The notes under the pieces were generated by a model that did not search any database, was not told the origin of the DNA, and was given only the letters and a program-made list of their open reading frames with translations. Shown here piece by piece: positions 1 through 9,310 of a DNA stretch of 64,000 bases; the first letter of the stretch is position 1; each line of letters starts with the position of its first letter. Made by a program: the position numbers and the translations under genes. The stretch is from an uncultured Geobacter sp. (GTDB taxonomy: Bacteria > Desulfobacterota > Desulfuromonadia > Geobacterales > CAIOGM01): NCBI GenBank assembly GCA_903902855.1, contig CAIUWK010000063.1:1-64000 (forward strand), given 5' to 3'.

Positions 1-216
1 GCCGGAAATAATGCGATTACCGCTTGGCAAGAGCTCGGTATAGGAGAGATTAAATTCACGATCGACAAGGCGCTTTGCATTTTCATCTTGGTAATCATTG
101 GGGGCAATCGCTTGACCGTTGATATCCACAAGGCGACCGCGCAGAACGTTCAGAAGTCGGCAACCCTCTCGCTGGATAACATGATCTACCGGGTTCAGAC
201 CCAGATTAACTTCTAA
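1..216 (+). CDS. C-terminal fragment of an ORF ending ...LSLDNMIYRVQTQINF*, resembling the end of an outer-membrane beta-barrel/porin (start outside window)
   Basis: Frame +1 is open from base 1 to TAA 214-216; terminal alternating pattern ending in Phe is typical of beta-barrel OMPs; followed by a hairpin terminator. The first ~140 bp may not belong to it (see findings). Confidence 0.35.
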   Translation, partial: AGNNAITAWQELGIGEIKFTIDKALCIFILVIIGGNRLTVDIHKATAQNVQKSATLSLDNMIYRVQTQINF

Positions 217-285
217 TCGTTTCACCCGGTCCACCTCTGTGGGCCTCCTTCCTGGGGGGCTTAGATCCCCCAATTTTTCTTCACA

Positions 286-320
286 AACGACCCGCCCTGG
301 CGGGTCGTTTTATTTATTTT
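286..320 (+). terminator. Rho-independent terminator
   Basis: AAACGACCCGCC-ctg-GCGGGTCGTTT followed by TATTTATTTT. Confidence 0.8.
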
Positions 321-417
321 CCCGGGGGCGCTTTTTTTACATTACCGTGGAATAATCTCCATGGCGCTGCAACATGCTTCCGTCATACTCGGCTCATCAA
401 ACATGAGGAGGTTATGT

Positions 418-555
418 ATGACCCTGACACTGAAGGATGATTATTACGAGTGGTTTTGTGAGTGGTGTGACTCGATCAATGTGACGTTGATTCATCGGGT
501 TACCGATGGGACCTTCTCCTGCTGCGCCTGTCACCGGCAGAGGGGGGATGTCTGA
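418..555 (+). CDS. 45-aa small protein with CxxC pairs (zinc-ribbon-like)
   Basis: MTLTLKDDYYEWFCEWCDSINVTLIHRVTDGTFSCCACHRQRGDV; strong AGGAGG ribosome-binding site just upstream of ATG 418. Confidence 0.7.
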   Translation: MTLTLKDDYYEWFCEWCDSINVTLIHRVTDGTFSCCACHRQRGDV

Positions 556-661
556 CCTGTTGACCGGAGTCTCCCGCCATCAAGAGCCACCGCTCTTGAT
601 CAGGCGGATACTCCGGGAATGAAACAGGCTTGGTTTGTCTGGCAGCGGTTCCGAAAGGTGC

Positions 662-1420
662 TCAGCTGGCGCCGAGACGATAGAAGGCCACGGCATTGTC
701 GTGATAAACCCGGTGCGCGTTCTCCTCTCCCAGAGCTTCTTTTACCAAGTTGAAGTCGTTATCCTCATAAGGGCGGGGTGCCCTGGTGGAGGGGAGGTCG
801 GTGCCGAACATGAGCGCTGCCGGATTGGCGGCATGGAGCTCCTGTAGCGCGCCCCGCACCGGGAAGTCAACCCTGCCGAATCCTGTGCACTTGACTCTCA
901 CCCCCTGCTCCGCCAGCTTCAGCAGGGTCCCAAATCCCGCGGATTCAAGCCCCAGATGATCGATACTCACCGCAGGGAGCGCCACCAGGGTGGGGTACAG
1001 TTCCGCCAGATCCCGAGACTCCACGTACAGTTCCAGATGCCAGCCAACCAGGTCGTGCAGCCGCCGGGCCATCCTCTCCAGATCTTCTCTTCCCGCCGAT
1101 CCCCCCCGCCTCAGATTGAAGCGTACCCCCCGCACCCCGGCCCGGTCCAGAGAGAGGAGCTCTTCGTCGGTAACCGTCGCCGGAACCTGGGTTACCCCCA
1201 CGAATCCGGGCCCCAACTCACCCAGGGCCGCCAGCAGATAGCTCTGATCATACCCCTGGAAGGAGCCGGAGACGACGGCCCCCCCGGAGAGCTCGTACCC
1301 TTTCATCCGGCTCCGATAGTCGTCGCAGGAAAATGCTTCCGGCAGATAGCCGTTATTGGGGAGGAGCGGGAAGCGGGGGTCGATGATGTGGAAGTGTACG
1401 TCAAAGAGTCTTCGCGTCAT
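662..1420 (-). CDS. Amidohydrolase-2 family metal-dependent hydrolase (TIM barrel)
   Basis: N-terminal FDVHFHIIDPRFP...; C-terminal LMFGTDLPSTRAPRPY motif. Confidence 0.8.
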   Translation of the reverse strand: MTRRLFDVHFHIIDPRFPLLPNNGYLPEAFSCDDYRSRMKGYELSGGAVVSGSFQGYDQSYLLAALGELGPGFVGVTQVPATVTDEELLSLDRAGVRGVRFNLRRGGSAGREDLERMARRLHDLVGWHLELYVESRDLAELYPTLVALPAVSIDHLGLESAGFGTLLKLAEQGVRVKCTGFGRVDFPVRGALQELHAANPAALMFGTDLPSTRAPRPYEDNDFNLVKEALGEENAHRVYHDNAVAFYRLGAS

Positions 1421-1425
1421 GCCAT

Positions 1426-1460
1426 GCCCCCCTAACCCCTAACCCCTAACCCCGAACCCC
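1426..1460. repeat. CCCCTAA heptad tandem repeat (GGGGTTA on the minus strand)
   Basis: Sequence ccccccTAACCCCTAACCCCTAACCCCGAACCCC read directly. Confidence 0.9.
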
Positions 1461-1464
1461 GTCT

Positions 1465-2130
1465 TTAAAGGAGCGGTTCCCGAATGTGGCGGCGCATCTC
1501 CGCCAGGGTGGCGGCGTAATCGTTGCTCCGGAAGACGGCATTCCCCGCCACAAAGACATCGGCGCCGGCGTGGGAGATCCGGGCGATGTTCTCCACCGTG
1601 ACCCCGCCGTCCACCTCCAGTTCCGTCTCCAGGCCGCGCCGGTCCAGGAGGGCGCGCAGGGTCTGAATCTTGGGGATGGAGGATTCGATGAAAGCCTGCC
1701 CCCCGAAGCCGGGGTTGACGGTCATGAGGAGGACGAGATCCAGATCTTCCAGGATGTGGTCGAGGCAGTGCAGGGAGGTGGCGGGGTTCAACGAGACCCC
1801 GGCTCTCTTTCCAAGCGACTTGATGAGTTGCACGGTGCGGTGGAGGTGAATGTCGGCCTCGGCATGGACCACGATGAGATCGGCGCCTGCCTTGGCAAAG
1901 TCCTCGATATAGCGGTCAGGATGCTCGATCATCAGGTGGACGTCAAAGGGGAGCTTGGTCACCTTGCGCAGGGAGGCCACCACCGGCGGGCCGATGGTGA
2001 TGTTGGGGACGAAGTGGCCATCCATGACGTCCAGATGGATATAATCGGCCCCTGCTGCCTGTACGGCTCTGATCTCTTCCCCCAGTCGGGAAAAATCTGC
2101 GGAGAGGATGGATGGTGCGATCTTTTTCAT
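1465..2130 (-). CDS. rpe: Ribulose-phosphate 3-epimerase
   Basis: MKKIAPSILSADFSRLGEEIRAVQAAGADYIHLDVMDGHFVPNITIGP; MTVNPGFGGQ; EVDGGV motifs. Start placed at MKKIAPSIL. Confidence 0.95.
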   Translation of the reverse strand: MKKIAPSILSADFSRLGEEIRAVQAAGADYIHLDVMDGHFVPNITIGPPVVASLRKVTKLPFDVHLMIEHPDRYIEDFAKAGADLIVVHAEADIHLHRTVQLIKSLGKRAGVSLNPATSLHCLDHILEDLDLVLLMTVNPGFGGQAFIESSIPKIQTLRALLDRRGLETELEVDGGVTVENIARISHAGADVFVAGNAVFRSNDYAATLAEMRRHIREPLL

Positions 2131-2215
2131 GGGCTCCTCGAAGGTATCCGGTGATGAGACGACGGGATGCAGTGTAGCGACAAAACGTGGCGGATTCAAG
2201 CGCCGATGTCATAAG

Positions 2216-3103
2216 TTATTCGTTCTCACTCCTGCCGGCGGTCACCTCTTTCAGAAACCTCTCAATCCTTTGCCGGCATTCGTCGGGCGCCTCCTCATGG
2301 GGGTTATGCCCACAGTGGTCGATGATCTCCAGGCGCGCTTCGGGGACCGTATCACGGAGCCGCTCCCCCTGCCGGACTCTCACGACCCGGTCGTCTCTCC
2401 CCCAGAGGAGGAGCAGTGGCATTTCCAGCCGGGGATATTCGGAGGAGAACTCCTCCCACTGCGCCGGTATCATCTGCCGCACCGTCCTGACCAGGGCGTG
2501 TACCGTCCCCTTTCCCCGGAAGGAGTCGGCGTAGCGCTCCCGATGCCGGTCATCCACCAGCTTCACATCATGATAGATGGAGGTCAGCGCCCGGGTGACC
2601 ACGTACCGGTTGGGAAGGATCATCAGGAGGAGGGTGCCCAGGAGAGGGGCCTCGAGGTAGCGGAAAAAACGGGGGAGGGGTTGCGGCCAGGCCGGGGCAC
2701 CCATGAGGATTACTCCCGCCAGGAGCCGCCGCGATGTGGACCTGCGGGCCATGATAGCCGTCAGGAGCGCGACGGTCCCACCGTAGGAGTGCCCCACCAG
2801 GAAGGTCCCGGACAGGTTGAGTTCCGTCAGAAAGGCCAGCACGATGGCTGCCTGTTCCACGGGGCCGTAGTCGGTGTCATGGGGCTTGGAAGAGCGGCCG
2901 AACCCCTTCATGTCCATGAGATAGAGAGTGTATTCGTCGCAGGGAAAACGCTCCCGGAGATCGTCCCAGGTGCTGCGTGATGCGGCGAAACCGTGCAGCA
3001 AGAGGAGCGGGATCGGGCCGCTCCCCTGCCGTTCGTACCGGATGCAGACTCGGGGGCCGTAGCCGAAGCAGCACCAGACCGCATCCGGTTCGGCGCTCCT
3101 CAT
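2216..3103 (-). CDS. Alpha/beta hydrolase
   Basis: LLLLHGFAASRSTWDDL, GHSYGG nucleophile elbow, LLLLWGRDDRVV, DHCGHNPHEEAP. Start trimmed to MRSAEP. Confidence 0.85.
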   Translation of the reverse strand: MRSAEPDAVWCCFGYGPRVCIRYERQGSGPIPLLLLHGFAASRSTWDDLRERFPCDEYTLYLMDMKGFGRSSKPHDTDYGPVEQAAIVLAFLTELNLSGTFLVGHSYGGTVALLTAIMARRSTSRRLLAGVILMGAPAWPQPLPRFFRYLEAPLLGTLLLMILPNRYVVTRALTSIYHDVKLVDDRHRERYADSFRGKGTVHALVRTVRQMIPAQWEEFSSEYPRLEMPLLLLWGRDDRVVRVRQGERLRDTVPEARLEIIDHCGHNPHEEAPDECRQRIERFLKEVTAGRSENE

Positions 3104-3156
3104 GGGGTGGCGGCTCTGTGGCTCATCATGATGGCAGGGCAAATGAGGACTCCGGA

Positions 3157-3849
3157 TTATTCCTGGCCCCGGGGTCTCAGAAAGACGACAAAGGCGCCGG
3201 TCCCCCCCATCTGGCGGGGGGCCGGGGCGAACTCCACCACGCTTTTCCCCCCCTTGTCCCGTAACCATCCGGCAACCGCCTCCTGGAGGACCGGTTCGCC
3301 GGGGGAGTTGTTCCCCTTGCCGGTGATGATCAGTACCGCCTTCATCTCCCGTTGCCAGGCGCCGTCGATGAAGCGGCCGAGACTCTCCAGAGCCTCGTCA
3401 CGGGTCAATCCATGCAGATCCAGCTCCATCCTGATCTTGATGCTCCCCTGCTTCAGCTGTTTTAAGCGGCTGGCCGAAAGAGGGGGGGGGGAATCGTCAT
3501 CGTCGGGAATCTCGTCCTGGAATCGGACCTGCATCCCCTGCAGCGTCTTCAGGAAGAGCTGACACTCCTCTTCTTCCAGCTTTCTGACCCGGAGTGCGGG
3601 AGGAGACGGAATCGGAGAGGTTGGGGAGCGCGGCTCTCCCCGGTGCGGGGTGGCCAGCGGCCGCACGTCGGAGACCGACCGGAAAAAAAGGTCCAGATCG
3701 TCCTCTTCCTCATCCTCCGGCGGTGGAGGTGGCGGGGGTGGAGGGGGAGCGGAAGGAGCCGGCGTCGCCTTGACGACCACCCCCTTCAGTGCGGTAAAGG
3801 GGGCCGGCGTGAACTCTTTCGGTTTGGGAGGTTGCTGCGTCTTTTTCAT
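3157..3849 (-). CDS. Smr (MutS2 C-terminal-like) domain protein with polyproline N-terminal linker
   Basis: LDLHGLTRDEALESL...VLIITGKGNNSPGEPVLQEAVAGWL...GGTGAFVVFL Smr signature; PPPPPPPPPP stretch. Confidence 0.85.
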   Translation of the reverse strand: MKKTQQPPKPKEFTPAPFTALKGVVVKATPAPSAPPPPPPPPPPEDEEEDDLDLFFRSVSDVRPLATPHRGEPRSPTSPIPSPPALRVRKLEEEECQLFLKTLQGMQVRFQDEIPDDDDSPPPLSASRLKQLKQGSIKIRMELDLHGLTRDEALESLGRFIDGAWQREMKAVLIITGKGNNSPGEPVLQEAVAGWLRDKGGKSVVEFAPAPRQMGGTGAFVVFLRPRGQE

Positions 3850-3883
3850 AAATTCACTCGTAGTATATTGATCTCTCACAACG

Positions 3884-3981
3884 ACACGAAGGCACAAAGA
3901 AGGCATAAGAGTTAAACATTTACCTTGGTTATCCTGAAATCATTCTGTTTTATCTGTTTGGCTTTCTTTATGCCTTCGTGT
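3884..3981. repeat. Imperfect inverted-repeat intergenic element (ACACGAAGGCACAAAGAAGGCA family)
   Basis: Left arm 3884-3905 acacgaaggcacaaagaaggca; right arm ~3958-3981 ttggctttctttatgccttcgtgt. Confidence 0.75.
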
Positions 3982-3990
3982 GAGTTGATT

Positions 3991-4905
3991 TTATCTTGAT
4001 CCGCGTTCATCAGCGTTTATCCGCGTCCTATTTGGTTCCGGATTGTCCGGTTTAGGGATAAGGACGAGCTGGATGCGCCGGTTTCTGGCCCGGCCGAGTT
4101 CCGAGATGTTGTCCGACAGAGGGCGGTACTCTCCGTAGGAAACAGCAGAAAGAGCCAGAGGAGTGACCCCTCCATCCTGGAGGAGGCGGGTGACGGTGAC
4201 GGCCCGGGCCGCGGCCAGTTCCCACCCGGAGGGGAACTGTTGCAGGGACCAGGAGGCGCTGAGCAGAGTTTCGGTGTACCCTTCCACCCGGATACTCTTC
4301 CCCTTGACCCCTTTCAGGTAGCCGGCCAGTTTCCCCAGCGTCGTTCCGGCCGATTTTTTCAGCTTGCTGCTGCCGGGGTCAAAGAGGAGCGGTTCAAACA
4401 GGGTCACCGTCAGGGTTCCCTGTAGCTCGGAAACGGTTACCTCTCCCCGGGCGATCTCGTCCTTTATGAGTCCCTGCAGCTCTTCGTAGGCGGCGCTGGT
4501 TTTCCGGACATCATCGTTTCTGCCTTTCAGGATGCCGGCAATATCCTCTCTCAGCGAGACATTGCTCCCCGAAAGTTCCACGACCTTCTGCCGGAGTTCG
4601 AAGATGGACGCGGAGAGGGTATCTTCCTTGGCCTTGAGCAGCTCTTCCACGCTCTTCCGGTCGGCCTCACATTTTCTGTTCAGCTCGGTGAGGGCCGTCA
4701 CCTGGTCGACCAGTTCCGATCGGCGTTTCTCCCGGTCGGCTTCGGTCCGGCTCTGTTCCGCCTGCTCCAGGCGCAGTCGGCTTACTTCCCTGGTCAGGCT
4801 CTCCGCTTCGGCCGCCTTCCGGTCAAAGGTTCCGGTGGAAACACAGCCGCCGGCCACGAGCAGGAGGAGAGCCGGGATGAGGCGCTGGGGATAGGTCAGG
4901 CGCAT
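3991..4905 (-). CDS. OmpA/MotB-domain lipoprotein
   Basis: Signal/lipobox LLLLVAGGC; coiled-coil centre; C-terminal SIRVEGYTE...AAARAVTVTRLLQDGGV...GRARNRRIQLVL. Confidence 0.8.
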   Translation of the reverse strand: MRLTYPQRLIPALLLLVAGGCVSTGTFDRKAAEAESLTREVSRLRLEQAEQSRTEADREKRRSELVDQVTALTELNRKCEADRKSVEELLKAKEDTLSASIFELRQKVVELSGSNVSLREDIAGILKGRNDDVRKTSAAYEELQGLIKDEIARGEVTVSELQGTLTVTLFEPLLFDPGSSKLKKSAGTTLGKLAGYLKGVKGKSIRVEGYTETLLSASWSLQQFPSGWELAAARAVTVTRLLQDGGVTPLALSAVSYGEYRPLSDNISELGRARNRRIQLVLIPKPDNPEPNRTRINADERGSR

Positions 4906-5260
4906 GGGGATCTCTCAAAAAGTGCGGGTTGGACTCTTGACAGGCAAGGGGGAGGCGGACGAGGGGCCGGGGTAAAGCCACGCCTGGACGGCGGGAGTAT
5001 ACCAAATCGGAGCGGGTAAAGTCAATGCAACCGCACGGCTCCCACTTCCCGGCGAAGGGGGCTTTTCTCGTTGACCTCATCACGGTTCTGACATACAGTG
5101 CCCCGATGATGGGTAACTGTACCCGCCCGCCTTGACAAGAGCCCCGGGAGTTGTTTTATTAAAACCATCGCGCGTTGCCGCCGGATCTTTTCCGGGACGG
5201 ACTTCGGCACGGAGAGCGTCGGGGAACATCCCCTGAGATACGCCAGAGGAGCTTGAAATA

Positions 5261-7723
5261 ATGGAAGAAATCCAGGAAGCCGAAGAGCTGAAGATACCGG
5301 ACGTCCTCCCCCTTCTCCCGGTACGGGATGTGGTGGTGTTTCCCTATATGATTCTCCCGCTCTTCGTGGGGCGCGAGATGTCGGTGAATTCGGTGGAGCA
5401 TGCCCTCGCCAATGACCGGCTGATCTTTCTGGCCACCCAGAAAGACATGAACGATGAAGATCCGGCCCCCGAGGCCATCTATGAAGTCGGCACCATCGCC
5501 ATGATCATGCGGATGCTGAAGCTTCCCGATGGCCGGGTGAAGATTCTCGTCCAGGGGCTGGCCAAGGGGACCATCACGGAGTATCTCTCCGTCAAGCCGT
5601 TTTATTCCGTACAGGTCCAGCGGCTGGTGGAGGTTCAGGAGGAAGAGCAGTCCCTGGAGACCGAGGCGCTCATGCGCAACGCCCGGGAACAGGTCTCCCG
5701 GATCATCGCCCTGGGGAAATCCATCTCCCCCGAGGTGCTGGTTATCATGGAGAACATGCAGGACCCGGGAAGCCTGGCCGACCTGGTTGCCAGCAATATC
5801 GGACTCAAGGTTCAGGAGTCCCAGCAGCTGCTGGAGATTTTCTCCCCCACGGACCGGCTGAAGAAGGTGACGGAGTTCCTGAACAAGGAGACGGAACTCC
5901 TCACCATGCAGCAGCAGATCCAGACCGCCGCCAAGGAGGAGATGGGGAAGAGCCAGCGGGAGTATTACCTCCGGGAGCAGCTCCGGGCCATTCAGCAGGA
6001 GCTGGGGGAGGCTGACTCCCGTTCCGAAGAGCTGGCTGATCTCCGGAAGGCCGTGGAAGAGGCGAAGATGCCCGAGGCTGTGGAGAAGGAGGCGCTGAAG
6101 CAGCTGCACCGGCTGGATCAGATGCACCCGGACGCCGCCGAGGCGGGGATGCTCCGCACCTATCTGGACTGGCTGGTGGAGCTCCCCTGGAGCATCTCCA
6201 CCCGGGATTCCCTGGACATGAAGCGGGCCAAGAAGATCCTGGACGAGGACCATTACTATCTGGACAAGATCAAGGAGCGGATACTGGAGTTCCTGGCGGT
6301 GCGCAAGCTCCGCAAGAAGATGAAGGGGCCGATCCTCTGCTTCGTGGGGCCTCCCGGCGTGGGGAAGACCTCTCTGGGAAAATCCATCGCCCGGGCCATG
6401 GGGCGCAAGTTCGTCCGGGTCTCCCTGGGGGGGATGCGGGACGAGGCTGAGATTCGCGGTCACCGGCGGACCTACGTGGGGGCGCTGCCCGGCAGGATCA
6501 TTCAGGGGCTCAAGCAGGCGGGCTCCAATAACCCCCTCTTCATGCTGGACGAACTGGACAAGCTCGGTTCCGATTTCCGGGGTGATCCCTCATCGGCTCT
6601 CCTGGAGGTGCTGGACCCGGAACAGAACCACATGTTCTCGGATCACTATATCAACCTCCCCTTCAACCTTTCCAACGTGATGTTCATCGCCACGGCCAAC
6701 CAGATCGACACGGTGCCGGGACCGCTGCGGGACCGGATGGAGGTTATCCATCTCTCCGGTTACACGGAGGAGGAAAAGCTGGAGATCGCCAAGCGGTATC
6801 TGGTGCCGCGTCAGATGAAAGATAACGGGGTCGGCACCCGGTATATCACCATTACCGACGAGGCGATCAATACCGTCATCTCCCAGTATACCCGTGAGGC
6901 GGGGTTGCGAAACCTGGAGCGGGAGATCGGGAGCCTCTGCCGGAAGATCGCCCGGAAGGTGGCCGAAGGGGATAAGAAAAAGGTTGCCATTACCGCAGGG
7001 ACCGTGAAGAAGTACCTGGGCCCCCCCCGGTTTCTCCGGGAAGACGAGATGGAGCATAATGAGATCGGCATCGTCACCGGTCTGGCCTGGACCGCCGTAG
7101 GGGGAGAGGTTCTCCATGTGGAGGCGACCATCATGAAAGGGAAGGGGGGGCTGACCATCACCGGCTCTCTGGGGGATGTGATGAAGGAGTCCATCCAGGC
7201 GGCCCTCTCCTGTATCCGTTCCCGCTCGGCGGAGCTGAACCTCACGGAGGATATCTTCGGCGCTTCGGAGATTCATGTGCATGTGCCGGCCGGGGCGATC
7301 CCCAAGGATGGACCCTCGGCGGGGATCACCATGGCCACGGCCCTGGTCTCCGCCCTGACCAAGGTGCCGGTGAAGCGGGAGGTGGCCATGACCGGCGAGA
7401 TCACCCTGCGCGGCAAGGTTCTCCCCATCGGCGGCCTCAAGGAGAAGATGCTGGCGGCCATCCGGGCCGGGATCACCACGGTGATCATCCCCGAACAGAA
7501 CCGCAAGGACCTGGAAGAGATCCCCAAGCAGATCCTGAGAAAGGTTAAGGTGATCCCGGTGAAGTGGATCGACGAGGTGCTGAAAATCGCCCTGGAGAGC
7601 TACCCGCCACCCGCGTTGCCGACCAAAACGGAGCCCCCGGTGGAGGGTGCCGCCAAGGCAAAGCCGGTCTCCCGGCGGAGTACCCCGCGTCCCCCCAGCC
7701 TGACGGTGGAGGGGGGGAGGTGA
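5261..7723 (+). CDS. lon: ATP-dependent protease La
   Basis: [25 protein letters not shown]-domain; [49 protein letters not shown]; catalytic [19 protein letters not shown]. Confidence 0.98.
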   Translation: MEEIQEAEELKIPDVLPLLPVRDVVVFPYMILPLFVGREMSVNSVEHALANDRLIFLATQKDMNDEDPAPEAIYEVGTIAMIMRMLKLPDGRVKILVQGLAKGTITEYLSVKPFYSVQVQRLVEVQEEEQSLETEALMRNAREQVSRIIALGKSISPEVLVIMENMQDPGSLADLVASNIGLKVQESQQLLEIFSPTDRLKKVTEFLNKETELLTMQQQIQTAAKEEMGKSQREYYLREQLRAIQQELGEADSRSEELADLRKAVEEAKMPEAVEKEALKQLHRLDQMHPDAAEAGMLRTYLDWLVELPWSISTRDSLDMKRAKKILDEDHYYLDKIKERILEFLAVRKLRKKMKGPILCFVGPPGVGKTSLGKSIARAMGRKFVRVSLGGMRDEAEIRGHRRTYVGALPGRIIQGLKQAGSNNPLFMLDELDKLGSDFRGDPSSALLEVLDPEQNHMFSDHYINLPFNLSNVMFIATANQIDTVPGPLRDRMEVIHLSGYTEEEKLEIAKRYLVPRQMKDNGVGTRYITITDEAINTVISQYTREAGLRNLEREIGSLCRKIARKVAEGDKKKVAITAGTVKKYLGPPRFLREDEMEHNEIGIVTGLAWTAVGGEVLHVEATIMKGKGGLTITGSLGDVMKESIQAALSCIRSRSAELNLTEDIFGASEIHVHVPAGAIPKDGPSAGITMATALVSALTKVPVKREVAMTGEITLRGKVLPIGGLKEKMLAAIRAGITTVIIPEQNRKDLEEIPKQILRKVKVIPVKWIDEVLKIALESYPPPALPTKTEPPVEGAAKAKPVSRRSTPRPPSLTVEGGR

Positions 7724-8706
7724 CCCTGAACGAACTGGGGGAGTTCGGCTTCATCGGCCGGATCGCCACCTCTGCTGGTTCCGGCGGCGGCGTTGTCTTG
7801 GGTATCGGAGACGACGCCGCCGCCGTCATTCCCACCCCCGGTCTGCAGACCCTGGTCACCGCCGACATGCTGGTGGAAGGGGTCCATTTCGACCTGGCGT
7901 TCACCCCCCCCTTCGAGTTGGGGCGTAAGTCTCTGGCGGTGAATCTCTCCGATATCGCCGCCATGGGGGGGATTCCCCGCTTTGCGCTCCTCTCCCTGGC
8001 CATCCCTCCGGGGCTCTCCCTGGAGATTCTCGATCCCTTTATCGCCGGCTTTACCAGCCGAGCAAAAGAGCACGGCGTCACCCTCATCGGGGGGGACACC
8101 TGCTCTTCCCGTTCCGGCTTTGTCATCTCCGTGACTCTCATGGGGGAACAGGAGCCGGAACGGATCGTCCGCCGCTCCGGCGCCGGTGGGGGAGATCTGC
8201 TCTATGTCACCGGCTTTGTGGGGGATTCCGCCCTGGGGCTGGCGCTTCTTCGGCAAGGGGAGCGAGTGGGAGCCGCCATAACCCGTCACCTGGACCCGAT
8301 CCCCCGCACGGCAGCAGGGGTGGCGCTGGCCGCAAAGGGGATGGCCACCGCCATGATCGATGTGAGCGACGGGACTCTGGCCGATCTGGGGCATCTCCTG
8401 AAACTCTCGGGGTGCGGGGCCAGGCTGTTTCTGGACCGGCTCCCTCTTTCACCGGAATATCTGTGGCGGGTCCCGGAGCTGAAGGATGACTTTTTTTCCC
8501 GGGCCCTCTCGGGGGGGGAGGATTACGAACTTCTCTTTACCGCGCCGGCGGAGAGGGAAGAGGAGATCGCCGCTCTCGCCGCATCCCTTAACCTTCCCAT
8601 GACCGTCATCGGCGAGATCTCCAGAGCTCCCGGCCTGATCATCATCTCCCCCGACGGCTCCTCCCATATCCCCGCATCCCGCGGTTTCGACCACTTCGCC
8701 AGATAA
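7720..8706 (+). CDS. thiL: Thiamine-monophosphate kinase
   Basis: GTG start overlapping the lon stop (GTGA); [47 protein letters not shown]. Confidence 0.92.
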   Translation: MTLNELGEFGFIGRIATSAGSGGGVVLGIGDDAAAVIPTPGLQTLVTADMLVEGVHFDLAFTPPFELGRKSLAVNLSDIAAMGGIPRFALLSLAIPPGLSLEILDPFIAGFTSRAKEHGVTLIGGDTCSSRSGFVISVTLMGEQEPERIVRRSGAGGGDLLYVTGFVGDSALGLALLRQGERVGAAITRHLDPIPRTAAGVALAAKGMATAMIDVSDGTLADLGHLLKLSGCGARLFLDRLPLSPEYLWRVPELKDDFFSRALSGGEDYELLFTAPAEREEEIAALAASLNLPMTVIGEISRAPGLIIISPDGSSHIPASRGFDHFAR

Positions 8707-8710
8707 TCCG

Positions 8711-9310
8711 TCAAATGTTCTCGCGTTGACTCTCCCACAACCCCCTGAGTCGGGCAGAAAGCTCCTCAATACTCCCCCGGTTGTCGATGACCAGGTCCCC
8801 TCGGGCCGCCTTTTCCGCCAACGGCATCTGGGCCGCCATCCGTTGCCGCGCCTCCTGAGAACTCAGGCCGTCCCGGGCCGTGACTCGTTGCAGTTGAGTC
8901 GCCTCATCCAGGTCGATCACCCAGATTTCGGAGCAGAGGGAGTCGGCCCCGGCCTCCATGAGGAGCGGCGCCATGTAGAAGACGATCCGGGCGCCGGACT
9001 CTTCCAGCTCCTGCAGCCTCCGTTGCGCCAGGCTCCGAACCTCCGGATGGATGATCCCTTCCAGAGTCCTGCGAGCCTGGGGCTCCCCAAAGACCAGCTT
9101 ACCCAGCGCACCGCGGTCCAGGGTCCCATCCTTTTGGAGCAGTCGGTTGCCGAAGGCGGCGACGATGGCGGCCAGCGCCCCGGTTCCGGGCAAAACCGCG
9201 TCCCGGGCCAGGAGATCCGCATCGATGACCGGCGCCCCCAGCTCTGCCAGGAGTCGTGCCGCGGTACTCTTACCCGAGGCGATTCCTCCGGTGAGGCCGA
9301 TGACCCTCAT
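8711..9310 (-). CDS. coaE: Dephospho-CoA kinase
   Basis: MRVIGLTGGIASGKSTAARLLAELGAPVIDADLLAR P-loop and DADxLAR signatures. Confidence 0.95.
   Translation of the reverse strand: MRVIGLTGGIASGKSTAARLLAELGAPVIDADLLARDAVLPGTGALAAIVAAFGNRLLQKDGTLDRGALGKLVFGEPQARRTLEGIIHPEVRSLAQRRLQELEESGARIVFYMAPLLMEAGADSLCSEIWVIDLDEATQLQRVTARDGLSSQEARQRMAAQMPLAEKAARGDLVIDNRGSIEELSARLRGLWESQRENI

Noticed and set aside
5132-5160. TTGACA-like promoter upstream of lon
   Set aside because: TTGACA is present but the -10 (TTTATT/TTTTAT) is weak and it does not match a heat-shock consensus I can defend.
5159-6463. 434-aa minus-strand ORF, and similar ORFs at 25570-27213, 31275-33062, 33239-34696, 14579-15457
   Set aside because: All antisense to strongly supported genes (lon, hybrid kinase, priA, flavodiiron protein, ABC-F) with Leu/His/Gly-rich artefactual translations.
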